From assembly GCA_028278625.1 (NCBI GenBank), contig JANQDY010000006.1, positions 26,355-90,354 of the forward strand: a DNA stretch of 64,000 nt, read 5' to 3'. This DNA comes from Thermodesulfobacteriota bacterium. Its GTDB lineage: Bacteria > Desulfobacterota > DSM-4660 > Desulfatiglandales > Desulfatiglandaceae. This document shows, in pieces, positions 51,098-60,981 of the stretch. A program made the position numbers and the translations under genes. The notes below the pieces were generated by a model. The model saw only the letters and a list, made by a program, of their open reading frames with translations, was not told where the DNA came from and did no database searches. Numbering within the stretch: the first letter of the stretch is position 1; every line of letters starts with the position of its first letter.

Positions 51098-52201
51098 TTA
51101 CATAACCAGATTGTGCGCCAGCATAGCCTGGGAAAATCCTTTGAGTGTCACTTCACCTCTTGTTTCGAACTGGAAATCTTCTTTTACCATGGCCCAGGTG
51201 GCATGGCTCACCAAAATACCTCCGGGATCACAAATCCCTTCCAGCCGGGAAGCCAGGTTCACGTGCATGCCGAAGGCCGTATAATCTCTGCGATTTCTGG
51301 AACCGAAACCACCCACATTCACCATTCCGGTGTTAATGCCACAACGAATTCTGAGGGAGCGGGATATACCTTCATTGTACCATTTCTCGTTCAGTTCACT
51401 CATACGGCGCTGCATAGCCACCGCCATTTTCACACAGCGTAGCGCATTTTCCCGGTCCGGTCTCTTCTCGGGGGCACCGAAAAAGATAAACAGCTCGTCC
51501 CCTTTTACATTGGCCACCACCCCGCCAAACTCATTGGCGATCTCATACATCTCAGACAAATAGGCATTCAGCAGGTTTGCCATGTCCTCCGGCTCCATTT
51601 GCTCAGTGGTGGCGGTAAAATCCTTGATGTCCGAAAAGAACATTGTCAGACGCCGGCGTGAATAGTCCCAAACATCATCGATTTCATCGGCCAGGATTCT
51701 TTCAGTTAATTGTGGGGGAACGTATTTGGCCAACAGTTTGTGGGCTTTTGCTATCGTCTCATTTTTCTGTTCCAAAATCCTGTTCTGATCTTCCAAGAAA
51801 TCCCGCGCCGTCTTCAATTCCAGGTGGGTTTTGATGCGGGCAAGTACAATGGGCGGGCTGACCGGTTTGGTGATGTAATCCACGGCTCCCAACTCCAGAC
51901 CTCGGGTTTCGTCTTCCACCTCGCTTTTGGCCGTGACAAAGATGATCGGTATTTTCGAGGTTTTCGGGTCCGCTTTCAACTTTTGACACACTTCATAGCC
52001 GTCCATGCCCGGCATCATGATGTCCAGCAGGATCAAATCCGGAGGCTCCCCGGACCGGCTCAGCCTGAGGGCTTTTTCGCCGTTCAGTGCAACACTGCGG
52101 CGATAGAGGGGTTTAAGAATTTCGCTCAACACATCAACGTTTTCAGGGGTGTCATCAACGATAAGAATCTTTGGCTGCTGTTTGCTTGTTTCCACCTTCA
52201 T
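51098..52201 (-). CDS. Response regulator with class III nucleotide cyclase output
   Basis: The 367-residue protein has a receiver (about 10-125, acceptor in LILLDIMMPGMDG, lysine in YITKPV), a coiled coil (about 140-175), and a class III adenylyl/guanylyl cyclase domain (about 185-365). Both metal aspartates are visible (FFSDIKDF and VKGDELFIFFG), as are the transition-state asparagine and arginine in VNLASRLEG. The base-selecting lysine position carries Asn (ANVKGDE), and the usual Asp before VN is Met (FGMHVN), so substrate choice is uncertain. The receiver is almost identical to that of the HD-GYP regulator upstream. Gap to it is 8 bp. Confidence 0.92.
   Translation of the reverse strand: MKVETSKQQPKILIVDDTPENVDVLSEILKPLYRRSVALNGEKALRLSRSGEPPDLILLDIMMPGMDGYEVCQKLKADPKTSKIPIIFVTAKSEVEDETRGLELGAVDYITKPVSPPIVLARIKTHLELKTARDFLEDQNRILEQKNETIAKAHKLLAKYVPPQLTERILADEIDDVWDYSRRRLTMFFSDIKDFTATTEQMEPEDMANLLNAYLSEMYEIANEFGGVVANVKGDELFIFFGAPEKRPDRENALRCVKMAVAMQRRMSELNEKWYNEGISRSLRIRCGINTGMVNVGGFGSRNRRDYTAFGMHVNLASRLEGICDPGGILVSHATWAMVKEDFQFETRGEVTLKGFSQAMLAHNLVM
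51795..52195 (-). repeat. Duplicated receiver-domain DNA, cyclase copy
   Basis: About 400 bp coding for the receiver and linker helix of the cyclase regulator match 52937-53337 in the same orientation at roughly 93% by my count, including runs of over 40 identical bases (for example around 52070-52120). The offset is about 1142 bp. Confidence 0.9.
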
Positions 52202-52209
52202 TCTTCCTA

Positions 52210-53337
52210 TTATTGTTTCAGTAGCACCCTTTCCTCGTCATGATCAGCGAAGTCCAAAGCTATGTTTCGGAATTCTTCTTGTATCTTGAGGAATGCATCG
52301 ATGACATCTGGATCGAAGTGTGAACCCCGGCCTTTCGAGAGAATTTGCACTGCTTTGCTGTGAGAAAACGGGGTTTTGTAAACACGCTTGCTGATTAGGG
52401 CATCGTACACATCCGCAGCAGCCATAAGACGACCCGGGATGGGAATGTCCGGACCGGAAATGCCTTTCGGATAACCGGATCCGTCCCATTTTTCATGATG
52501 GGTATAGGCAATCTCTCTGGCAAATCGCAAAAACGAACTGCCCACCTTGCCCTTGAATGATTCCTCCGCTTTCAAAATAGCCTCGCGGCCGTAAACCGCG
52601 TGTTTTTTCATTTCTAGAAACTCTTCATCGGTTAGCTTGCCGGGTTTTAGGAGAATGGCATCCGGGACGCCCACCTTGCCGATATCGTGAAGGGGAGCGG
52701 ACTTGTACAGCAAATCAATGGCCTCCTCATCCAGAAAGTGAGAGAAGGCCGGATGGGTCATCAACTCCTCCGCCAAAGCCCGAACATAGTGCTGTGTGCG
52801 ACGGATGTGGCCACCGGTTTCATTGTCACGGGTTTCAGCCAGCGAAGCCAGGCTGTTGATGGTCACATCCTGGGTGAGCACCAGTTCCTCAGTGCGTTCA
52901 GCTACCTTTTGCTCTAAAACCCTGTTCTGGTCTTCCAGCAAATCACGTGCTGTCTTCAAATCCAGGTGGGTTTTGATGCGGGCAAGTACAATTGGCGGGC
53001 TGACAGGCTTGGTGATGTAATCCACGGCTCCCAATTCCAGCCCGCGGGTTTCGTCTTCCACCTCGCTTTTGGCCGTGACAAAAATGATCGGTATTTTTGA
53101 GGTTTTCGGGTCCGCTTTCAACTTTTGGCAAACCTCATAGCCGTCCATGCCCGGCATCATGATGTCCAGCAGGATCAAATCCGGGGGCTCCCCGGACCGG
53201 CTCAGTTTGAGAGCTTTTTCGCCGTTCAGTGCAACACTGCGGCGATAGAGGGGTTTAAGAATCTCGCCCAATACGTCAATGTTCTCGGGGGTGTCATCAA
53301 CGATCAGAATCTTTGGCTGCTGTTTGCCTGTTTTCAC
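52210..53337 (-). CDS. Response regulator with HD-GYP c-di-GMP phosphodiesterase output
   Basis: The 375-residue protein has a receiver (about 5-120, acceptor in LILLDIMMPGMDG), a coiled-coil linker with VAERTEELVLTQDVTI, and an HD-GYP domain (about 160-360). All key residues are present: GGHIRRTQHYVRALAEEL, SAPLHDIGKVGVPDAILLKPGKLT, and HHEKWDGSGYPKGISG. HD-GYP proteins hydrolyse cyclic di-GMP. GTG 53337 with GGAGG upstream is preferred over a longer in-frame start at 53382. It overlaps the end of the giant kinase by 41 bp, so it is coupled to it and is the probable relay target. Confidence 0.94.
   Translation of the reverse strand: MKTGKQQPKILIVDDTPENIDVLGEILKPLYRRSVALNGEKALKLSRSGEPPDLILLDIMMPGMDGYEVCQKLKADPKTSKIPIIFVTAKSEVEDETRGLELGAVDYITKPVSPPIVLARIKTHLDLKTARDLLEDQNRVLEQKVAERTEELVLTQDVTINSLASLAETRDNETGGHIRRTQHYVRALAEELMTHPAFSHFLDEEAIDLLYKSAPLHDIGKVGVPDAILLKPGKLTDEEFLEMKKHAVYGREAILKAEESFKGKVGSSFLRFAREIAYTHHEKWDGSGYPKGISGPDIPIPGRLMAAADVYDALISKRVYKTPFSHSKAVQILSKGRGSHFDPDVIDAFLKIQEEFRNIALDFADHDEERVLLKQ
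52937..53337 (-). repeat. Duplicated receiver-domain DNA, HD-GYP copy
   Basis: This is the partner of the 51795-52195 repeat. Encoded receivers differ at only a handful of residues over about 145, and the match fades where the cyclase and HD-GYP outputs begin. The pattern indicates a recent duplication or gene conversion of the input half. Confidence 0.9.
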
Positions 53338-56300
53338 CTTCGGTCTCCTCCCGTATCTTTTGAAGGCTCTGGGACAACTCATTCACTGTTTTCAGAGCGC
53401 CTTCAAAGTCGTACTGCTCCAGAAACGCTCGCGCCTCTTCCGTTTTCTTAAGAAAAAGGGTGTCTTTTAGCAGCCCTGAGACTTCTTCCAGGCTTTCCGC
53501 TGAATCCAAATCCCCTTCCCGCAAAAGCGGAACAGTCTTTTCAAGTCTGTTCAACACAGCCTCCAAATCTAAACTGGGCTTTTGTTCAGGACCGGCTTTA
53601 TCGCTTTCTTTCAATACTTTCTCATCAGGAATAAGGGATTCCAGGGATGTCATAACCCGGTCGAAAGCGAGTGAAAACTCACCCAGAAGCGCCTCGATTT
53701 GGTCAAGGGCCTCCAGCTTTAGGGCATCATCCAGCTTTGTGGCTGCCTCAAAGAGTTCTATTGCGGCGATATTCCCAGCCACTCCTTTCACCTTGTGAAC
53801 CCGGCGTTCCGCTTCGGTCACGTTTCCCGCCTTAACCGCCTCACTGATCTCTTCTACGCTGTGTTTGTGGTTTTCGGCAAATTTCACCAGTAGTTTTCTA
53901 TACAGCGCCGTGTTTCCACCGAGCCTTTTGATCCCGGTCGGTGTATCGATTCCGTCCAACTCCGGAAGCAGCGGCTGCTTCTTCTTAGAAACCGTCTCTG
54001 CGACGAGCGGTTTTCCCTTTCCTCCTGATTTGACATAACGGGCCAGAACCTGGAAAAGTGCCTTTACATCGATGGGCTTCGACACAAAATCATTCATCCC
54101 GGCGGCCAGGGCCTCTTCCCGGTCGTGTACCATGGCGCTGGCCGTCATGGCGATGATGGGCAGGTCTTTAAATGCCGGGTCTTTTCGAATCTCGCGGGTG
54201 GCTTCATACCCATCCATCACCGGCATTTGAATATCCATGAGCACACCGTCGGGCTTCTCCGCTCGAACAGCATCCAAGGCCTGTTTTCCATCCTCTGCCA
54301 CGGTCACCCGGAATCCGGCGCCAGTCAGTATTTCCACTGCCACCTGACGGTTGATTTCGTTGTCTTCCACGAGAAGAAGATAGGCGTCTCTGATTTCCGA
54401 TACGATTCCATTCGCATCGCCAGTGGCTGAAACGGCACCTTTTGCTACCGCCGCCTCCCTGCCAAGGGCAAGGAGAATGGCATCGAGAAGTGTGGAAGAG
54501 GTCGCCGGTTTTAACAGAAACCCTTCCAGTTTCAATTTTTCGGCCGTCTGCATGACTTCTTCACGTCCGTATGCCGTGACCATAATAATGGCCGGGATTT
54601 TGGAGAGTCCCGGATGGGTTTTAATTTTTTCAGAGGCTTTGATACCGTCCATGCCGGGCATCTTCCAATCCATCAGCACCAGGTCAAAGGGTTGTCCATC
54701 TGCGTCTGCTTTCGCTACCTCCTCTATGCCTTCCTCCCCCGAAGCGGCCAAAGATACCCGAAAAGACATTACTTCCAGCATATCCCGAAGGATTTCCCGC
54801 GAGGCGGCGTTGTCATCCACCACCAATGTCCTTATTCCCTTCAACGCTTTGTCTAGCTTGTGAATCGGCTTTTCCTCCGATTCACCAAGCCCGAATGCGG
54901 CGGTAAAAATAAAACTAGCCCCCTCACCGTAGACGCTTTCCACCCGGATTTCGCCGCCCAACATTTCAATGAGCCGTTTACTGATCGTAAGACCCAGGCC
55001 GGTGCCGCCGTACTTTCGGGTGGTGGAGGTATCGGCCTGTGAAAAGGCTTTAAAAAGCTTACCCTGCTGTTCCTCCGTCAGGCCGATTCCGGTGTCCGTT
55101 ACGCGGAATTGAAGATGTACCGTATCTTCTTTCACTTCTGTTACCTTCACGGCAATGAGAAGATGGCCTTCTTCAGTGAACTTCACGGCATTGCTGGCAA
55201 GGTTGTTGAGTACCTGGCCAAGACGGAGCGGATCGCCAAGCAGCTGCGACGGCATACGCGGGTCAATCTTGAAAAGCAGTTCCAGGTTCTTCTTCTGAGC
55301 CCGAATGCCCACTAGATTGGAGACGTTTTCCAGCACCTCTTCCAGAGAAAAAGGAACAGATTCCATGTCCATCTTCCCGGCTTCGATTTTGGAAAAGTCC
55401 AATATGTCGTTGATGATCCCCAGCAATGAACGGGCGCTTAGATCGACCTTGGTGATATAGTCGCGCTGCTTGGGTGTCAAATCCGTTTTGAGGGCCAAGT
55501 GGCTCATGCCCATGATTGCATTCATGGGAGTACGTATCTCATGGCTCATATTGGCCAGAAAATCGCTCTTTGCCTGGGTGGCGTCTTCAGCCCTTTTTTT
55601 GGCCTCGGCCAGCGCCTGCTCGGTTTTTTTCTGGGCGCCGATGTCCTTGGCAATGGAGGCGATTCCGATGATTTCTCCATCTTCGTCCTTGAGCAGGGAA
55701 AGGGTAATCAAAACCGGGATTATGGTTCCGTCTTTGTGCATGCGCAAACCTTCGACGCCTCGCACGGTTTTGCCCGCCTTGCATTGTCTCAGTAGATCAT
55801 CAGCCTGAGAGTGCCGCTCAGGGGGTACAATGGTTTTGATGGGAAGGCCTAAGAGTTGATCACGATCCCAGCCGTAGAGCCTTTCCGCCTCTGGGTTCAT
55901 GTCAATTACCAGGCCGTTGCTATCTTCAATGATGATGGGATCAGCGGCATCCGCGAAAACTTTTGACAGCCCGCTTAGCTCTTTCTCCATCTCCTTGCGC
56001 TGTGTGATATCGATGGCCAATCCCACCAAACCGTACAAAGCTTGCTCTTCATCTACAAGTGGAACTTGATGCAACAGGTAGGTGTGGGCAGTGCCGTCGG
56101 CGTGAGTGAGTTCGCTCTCTGTTGTTATGGGCTCCTGGGATTCCAGGACCTTTTGTGAAAGAAGCTGATGCTTCTCACCTTCTCCAGGAGCTAAAATCTC
56201 TAAATCTGTCTTGCCTATAATATTTTCACGTGAGTCGCCTAAGGATTCTTCAAAGTAAGCGTTTACCAGCAAATATCTAGTGTCAGCGTCCATTACCCAA

Positions 56301-58729
56301 ATTGCTGATGGTACGGTATCAACAATTTCCTGGAGTTGATTTTGGCTAGCCCGTACAGTAGCCTCGGCCTTTTTACGTTCACTTACCTCCCTGGACAGAC
56401 GACGGTTCCAGACCATTATGACCGCAAGGACCAAGCCGATGACCGACGCCACCAAGGCGGAAATACGCCAAACCCGCTTCCAATCCATAATCTTTTCAAT
56501 ATGCACATTGGCCCAGCGGTCGATTATTTTCTCTCTTTGCCTGGGAGTTACTGACTGGAGGGCCCGGTCCAGCAGGTCTTCAAATTCGTCCCAGTCTTTA
56601 CGAATGGCCATTTGCAAGGCATTGCGGTATGGCGTCGTAGCGGCTACCTTAAGGTTGGTCAGCCCAAGCAGTCTGGTTGTATACCGCATGGATATCAGAC
56701 TGCCCACAAATGCAAATGCTTCGCCCTTGTCAACCGCAACCAAACCTTCTTCGAAGGTGGACACGGGCATGAGTCTTATATTGGGATGATCTTTCTTGAG
56801 TTGACCGAGCAGAGCAAATCCTTCCCGGGTGGTTACAACTTTGCCGGCCAAGTCCCCAGGTCCGCTTAAGAAGGGAGCATCGGTGCGGGTGACGATTACA
56901 TTGTCAACCCAAAGATAGGGCCTGGTCAAATTGAATTGTTTGGATGCGTCAAAGGTGGGCACCATGCCCATGGTACCGTCAATCTCTTTTGATCTCAGGG
57001 CTTGGGCGGCCTCGGCAAGATTATTGAATCGCACCGGCTCAATTTCCACACCCAACTTCTTGTTTATCAACGCTATGTAATCTTTCAAAACCCCTTGAAT
57101 AGACCCATCCCGCTCAAAATAGACATAAGGTGGGAAAGAGCTTACCACTGCCATGCGGATGGTCTTGTGCTTGGCAAGCCGATCTTTTTCAAGTTCCGAT
57201 AAGTTTAGGTTTTTACTATATTCAGCATATAAGCGCTGGGAGCTGTTGGGAATCCAGCGCTTTTCAAGGGCCATGATCTCCTGAGGATATATTTCGCTGA
57301 GCCCCAGGTTGATAAGAGATAGAAGTTCTTTGCGCCCCTTTAACAACCCGGCGCGTAAGTTGCGAACATAGACCGGCTTTCTGACCCAGTCGATCTCGCC
57401 TGAGAGTCCCATTTTGTGGATTTCAGCGGCTGTTGAGACAGCCGTATCCAGGATGGCCCTTATCCTGCCATCCGCCAGATCCTCAAGCTGATCCTCATAA
57501 CTTTTATACGGTACAACTTCTATGATGGGTGACTTGCTTCCCTTGCTAAGGTTTCCCTTGACGGCAGGGTGCAGCGTCTTCAGGTATTCCTCCTCAAACC
57601 AGCCCGCGATGACCCCCACTCGCTGTCCAACCAATTGTTCTAATGTAATGGGTCCTTTTTTTTCTGAATAGAAAATCTGCGCACCCACCGGATAAATGGA
57701 CATGGAAAAGGCCATCCAATCGGCTCTGCTTGGGCTTTTTATCAGGCCGGCGTGGAAATCAGCCCGGCCATCTTCGACCGCTCTGACAGACTGATCCCAA
57801 TCGTTTAGCAGGAACTCAACCTTTTGACCGGTTTTTTTTGCCCACAAACGCCACAGGTCCACCAGCATGCCGATGGGTCTTCCTGAGTTGTTCAGCATGG
57901 TGAAGGGCGGAAAATTGCGGTCGCAGGAGATGGTGAGCACTCCTTCGGTCTTAACGCTGCCGCTTCCCACCCAGCGGCGCTTAATCTCGGTTTGCTCTTG
58001 TTCAGAAATGTCATCCATCCCCGCCTTGATCAATTCAGGCAGGACTGTGTTCCCTTTTCGTACCGCGGCTTTCCATACCCTCTCAAAGAGTGGTTTCTGG
58101 GGATCATGGCGGAACTGGCCGTCCAATCCGTTCTGGACCAGCATATATAGGCCGATGGCTACGTCTTTTACAAAGACTCGCAACCGTTTTTTCTTCAGGG
58201 CTTCTGCTAACTGTTTGTTCGTGGGGAACAAAGCCAAGTTAGCTTCAGGAAGGTGTTTTTCCAGCCAGGATTCTGCATAGGTTCCTTTGAGTACCCCAAT
58301 TCGGAATCCTAAAAGGTCTTCAACACTTGTTACGCCGTAAATATCCTTTTGGATAAAAGTACAAGTGGCCGATGAAGCCAGGTTAGCTACAAAATCCAGG
58401 TACTCGGCGCGTTTCTTGCTGAAATGGCCTCCTCCAAGGACATCGGCTTTCCCATCTCGAACCAATTCCAGGCTTTCAGCAACGCTGGCTGGAATGAAGC
58501 TCACCTTGATCCCGGTCTTCTCAGACCAAAGCCGCCAGAGATCCACCAGCCAGCCGGCCGGTTTTCCCTGGTCATCAACAAAGTAATAAGGCGGGCTGTT
58601 TTGGCCTATAGCCACTGTAACGGCGTCAGGAGCAGTTGCCTTAATAGGGTCAGCAAAGGCTGTGCCCGTTGCCGCAAGGCTTAAGATGAGGGCCGTGAAA
58701 ACGAGCTTCGAAAGAAGTTTGTGGAACAT
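53297..58729 (-). CDS. Giant hybrid histidine kinase: three periplasmic binding domains, PAS2, two receivers, HPt
   Basis: The 1810-residue sensor has a signal peptide (1-27), then three family 3 solute-binding domains (about 37-255, 262-490, 520-745) and one membrane helix (about 752-776). PAS domains follow (about 815-930 and 935-1055), then HisKA with His1063 ([14 protein letters not shown]), an ATPase domain (about 1190-1305, KYGGTGLGL), receivers with Asp1354 ([12 protein letters not shown]) and Asp1499 ([12 protein letters not shown]), and an HPt domain with His1645 ([13 protein letters not shown]). A full His-Asp-His relay can therefore run inside one protein and pass to the downstream regulators. 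The first two binding domains share LVDLWRLW, suggesting internal duplication. The ligands are unknown, probably amino acids or similar. Confidence 0.95.
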   Translation of the reverse strand: MFHKLLSKLVFTALILSLAATGTAFADPIKATAPDAVTVAIGQNSPPYYFVDDQGKPAGWLVDLWRLWSEKTGIKVSFIPASVAESLELVRDGKADVLGGGHFSKKRAEYLDFVANLASSATCTFIQKDIYGVTSVEDLLGFRIGVLKGTYAESWLEKHLPEANLALFPTNKQLAEALKKKRLRVFVKDVAIGLYMLVQNGLDGQFRHDPQKPLFERVWKAAVRKGNTVLPELIKAGMDDISEQEQTEIKRRWVGSGSVKTEGVLTISCDRNFPPFTMLNNSGRPIGMLVDLWRLWAKKTGQKVEFLLNDWDQSVRAVEDGRADFHAGLIKSPSRADWMAFSMSIYPVGAQIFYSEKKGPITLEQLVGQRVGVIAGWFEEEYLKTLHPAVKGNLSKGSKSPIIEVVPYKSYEDQLEDLADGRIRAILDTAVSTAAEIHKMGLSGEIDWVRKPVYVRNLRAGLLKGRKELLSLINLGLSEIYPQEIMALEKRWIPNSSQRLYAEYSKNLNLSELEKDRLAKHKTIRMAVVSSFPPYVYFERDGSIQGVLKDYIALINKKLGVEIEPVRFNNLAEAAQALRSKEIDGTMGMVPTFDASKQFNLTRPYLWVDNVIVTRTDAPFLSGPGDLAGKVVTTREGFALLGQLKKDHPNIRLMPVSTFEEGLVAVDKGEAFAFVGSLISMRYTTRLLGLTNLKVAATTPYRNALQMAIRKDWDEFEDLLDRALQSVTPRQREKIIDRWANVHIEKIMDWKRVWRISALVASVIGLVLAVIMVWNRRLSREVSERKKAEATVRASQNQLQEIVDTVPSAIWVMDADTRYLLVNAYFEESLGDSRENIIGKTDLEILAPGEGEKHQLLSQKVLESQEPITTESELTHADGTAHTYLLHQVPLVDEEQALYGLVGLAIDITQRKEMEKELSGLSKVFADAADPIIIEDSNGLVIDMNPEAERLYGWDRDQLLGLPIKTIVPPERHSQADDLLRQCKAGKTVRGVEGLRMHKDGTIIPVLITLSLLKDEDGEIIGIASIAKDIGAQKKTEQALAEAKKRAEDATQAKSDFLANMSHEIRTPMNAIMGMSHLALKTDLTPKQRDYITKVDLSARSLLGIINDILDFSKIEAGKMDMESVPFSLEEVLENVSNLVGIRAQKKNLELLFKIDPRMPSQLLGDPLRLGQVLNNLASNAVKFTEEGHLLIAVKVTEVKEDTVHLQFRVTDTGIGLTEEQQGKLFKAFSQADTSTTRKYGGTGLGLTISKRLIEMLGGEIRVESVYGEGASFIFTAAFGLGESEEKPIHKLDKALKGIRTLVVDDNAASREILRDMLEVMSFRVSLAASGEEGIEEVAKADADGQPFDLVLMDWKMPGMDGIKASEKIKTHPGLSKIPAIIMVTAYGREEVMQTAEKLKLEGFLLKPATSSTLLDAILLALGREAAVAKGAVSATGDANGIVSEIRDAYLLLVEDNEINRQVAVEILTGAGFRVTVAEDGKQALDAVRAEKPDGVLMDIQMPVMDGYEATREIRKDPAFKDLPIIAMTASAMVHDREEALAAGMNDFVSKPIDVKALFQVLARYVKSGGKGKPLVAETVSKKKQPLLPELDGIDTPTGIKRLGGNTALYRKLLVKFAENHKHSVEEISEAVKAGNVTEAERRVHKVKGVAGNIAAIELFEAATKLDDALKLEALDQIEALLGEFSLAFDRVMTSLESLIPDEKVLKESDKAGPEQKPSLDLEAVLNRLEKTVPLLREGDLDSAESLEEVSGLLKDTLFLKKTEEARAFLEQYDFEGALKTVNELSQSLQKIREETEGENRQTAAKDSDR

Positions 58730-58939
58730 GGCGTTTCCCAGTGCAAATACCGCGGTTATAGACTGGATTTGGGCAAATTATCAGACTTCAGAATTTAGGT
58801 GCCGGTTGTGGTGATAAGACATTGATTTCCCCAGCGATGAGCATAGAAAAATGCGACTTGTGCGTCAAGGAAGTTTTGGTCATTTGCAGGTTGGAGAGCT
58901 ACCTGTATCACACGATCTAACAGATTCTACAGAAGCCAC

Positions 58940-59292
58940 TTAGTTCTGGGGGGGTTGGAACCTTCTTAAATGAAAAAGCCGAGTCTTCCCCCGCTTTATA
59001 ACTCTTTGATAAATCGTGGTGGTAACGATGAGGCCCAGGAGAGACGCGCCCGGCATTCCCTTCGGAAACGCTTCGGCACCGCTCGCGGTGTCGAGATAGT
59101 CGTAAGCATTTTCAGCGGTTTCAGGGTGCGGCGCCCCGTCAAGAAACTTCAATGTGCCGATCGAAGTCTCGACCTGATCCGGAGTGGTGATCGACTCCAG
59201 GGTTCCTTGCTGACCTGGCCGTTGGCGGTTGTTGCCAGTGCTGCAATGGCAATTACTGCCAGAAGTGGTTGGGTTTTCCCGTAGTGTTTCAT
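58940..59292 (-). pseudogene. Frameshifted, truncated DUF1254-family gene
   Basis: From ATG 59292 the first frame encodes a signal-peptide-like start (PLLAVIAIAALATTANGQ) and stops at 59149. Shifting frame near 59208-59214 restores a DUF1254 N-terminus: TPDQVETSIGTLKFLDGAPH, then YDYLDTASGAEAF and MPGASLLGL. The missing base looks like a one-base deletion. Similarity ends near 59030, after which the frame reads unrelated residues to 58940. The remaining body of a DUF1254/DUF1214 protein (several hundred residues) is gone. An intact relative starts off the right edge, with its C-terminus at 63697. Upstream 58730-58939 shows no gene. Confidence 0.8.
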
Positions 59293-59350
59293 ATTTGCTG
59301 CTCTCTCAAGGTATTTCATCACTTTCAGTTTCTAAACAAGCGTGGCCAAC

Positions 59351-60481
59351 TCAGTCGAAAAGCATGTAGATGTAGACGATGAACAGAATAAGATGAACAA
59401 GGCCGTGAATGCTGTTGGTTTTGCTACCCCCAAAGGTAATCGCGGCTACCAATGCGGTGGTGACCAAAAGGACGGATTCCACAGGATCCAGTCCCAGCAC
59501 CACCTTGCTCCCGGTCACCAAGCCGATAGCGAGGACGGCGGGAACGGTCATGCCGATCGTGGCGAGCGCGGACCCCAAGCAGATATTGACGGAGCGTTGG
59601 AGACGATCAGCCCGTGCCGCCTTGACCGCGGCAAGACCTTCCGGGGCCAGCACCAAGATCGCAATGAAAACCCCTCCAAGAGCGGCGGGGGCACTGAGAG
59701 AAGCGATTTGGTAATCGATGACTTTCGCCATACTCTTGGAGAGGAGCACGATCGGTACCATGTTGGCCAGCAGCAAGGCGGCATGGAAACCCACCGATCG
59801 GACAACCAGATCCCCATGATCATGCAGATCCTCGTCATAAGCTCCCGGTGCCACGAAATAACCGCGATACCGTAGCGTCTGCGCAACGAGAAAGGCCCCA
59901 TACAAGCAGATGGAAGCTGCGATGGCGAACACCATCTGTCCTTTCGAGAACGTGCCTAGCTCGGTTGACTCCGTGAAATTGGGGAGAATCAAGGTGAGGA
60001 TTGCCGACGGGATCAAGACAACGAGAAAGGTATTGGCTCCCTGAAGGTTGTGCGCCTGTTCGCGATGCCGCCAGGCACCAAGTAGCAGTGCCACACCCAC
60101 AAGACCATTCAGAACGATCATCAACACTGCAAACATCATATCGCGTCCCAGCGTCGGATTGTCGGCACCGGTGAGCATCACCGCGGAGATCATCACCACC
60201 TCGATACTGATCACGGACAGCGTGAGGATCAGCGTCCCGTAGGGTTCTCCAAGTTTGATGGCAAGGCAATCGGCATGGTGCACCACTCGGAATGACAGCA
60301 AGAGCATGGTGACAAACAACCATACGAAGAGGGCCATGGGAAGTGCCCAGCCCGACAGAGTAGCCAGCCAGGCTTTTCCTAGTAGCAGGAAGAACAACAA
60401 CGTCAGCAAGCCAACCAGAAGCCCTGCTTCACGCTTTAGCGTGGACGGCATGCTGTCATGGCGATCGTGGGTGGCAGTCAT
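59351..60481 (-). CDS. chaA: ChaA-type Ca2+(Na+)/H+ antiporter
   Basis: The 376-residue membrane protein has about 11 hydrophobic helices and both CaCA-family repeat motifs: GEPYGTLILTLSVISIEVVMI in the first half and IAILVLAPEGLAAVKAARAD in the second. It ends with ITFGGSKTNSIHGLVHLILFI. ChaA exchanges calcium or sodium/potassium for protons. ATG 60481 is preferred to the upstream in-frame 60517 because GGAG lies before it and family members start near there. It sits between the truncated DUF1254 fragment and the chimeric ORF. Confidence 0.92.
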   Translation of the reverse strand: MTATHDRHDSMPSTLKREAGLLVGLLTLLFFLLLGKAWLATLSGWALPMALFVWLFVTMLLLSFRVVHHADCLAIKLGEPYGTLILTLSVISIEVVMISAVMLTGADNPTLGRDMMFAVLMIVLNGLVGVALLLGAWRHREQAHNLQGANTFLVVLIPSAILTLILPNFTESTELGTFSKGQMVFAIAASICLYGAFLVAQTLRYRGYFVAPGAYDEDLHDHGDLVVRSVGFHAALLLANMVPIVLLSKSMAKVIDYQIASLSAPAALGGVFIAILVLAPEGLAAVKAARADRLQRSVNICLGSALATIGMTVPAVLAIGLVTGSKVVLGLDPVESVLLVTTALVAAITFGGSKTNSIHGLVHLILFIVYIYMLFD

Positions 60482-60566
60482 GGAATTAAGATCTCCTTGT
60501 CGAACAGGACGGTTCAACAGCGACGTGCTGCCGCCGTCTGCTTGAACCGTTTGTTCGCATATTTGA

Positions 60567-60812
60567 TTAAATGTATTTCACCAACTCGATCTCACCCGGC
60601 CGCCAGACCTGATCGATCCAGGGCTGAAGCGGACTGTACATGCGCAGAATGATGAAGCAGCCCTTGCCGGGGACCGTTTTCAGCAGGTCTTTGATGAATT
60701 GAGGGTCGTTCTCCTTGATCCAATTGGCCAGTCCGTACTTTGCCAGGGTACCGACGATTTCTTTAAAGCGGATAGCGTTTTTGCTGAATTGAACTATGGT
60801 GCTCAACTTCAT
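60567..60812 (-). pseudogene. Chimeric ORF: ABC1/UbiB-type kinase start fused to DUF1214 tail
   Basis: The 81-residue frame starts with AIRFKEIVGTLAKYGLANWI and FIKDLLK, like the N-terminus of ABC1/UbiB atypical kinases (normally about 500 residues). At residue 46 it switches to TVPGKGCFIILRMYSPLQPW and RPGEIELVKY, the end of a DUF1214/DUF1254 protein. AAGGAG precedes ATG 60812. Neither part can work alone, so it is best read as a deletion or rearrangement junction, although it remains an open frame and could be expressed. The DUF1214 part matches 63710-63802 at 87 of 93 bases. The 169 bp above it up to the TolC-like gene show no convincing gene. Confidence 0.75.
60586..60678 (-). repeat. Direct repeat of DUF1214 tail, left copy
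   Basis: These 93 bp match 63710-63802 in the same orientation with six substitutions and no gaps. The two copies flank the TolC/HlyD/DUF3302 gene set. Confidence 0.88.
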
Positions 60813-60981
60813 TGGGACGCGCTCCTTTCCTTCGATACAGACATTCGGCCTGCTTAGAAATTTCACCTTTGGGGTGCTCATGCAAACCCTTAAAGGGGAA
60901 TCATCAGCATCCAGCAGGGCGATAATAGCGCCGGAGATGTTTTCGGGGCTCCCGTCGTTTCCGGTTTCTTTCTCAGCTTGC

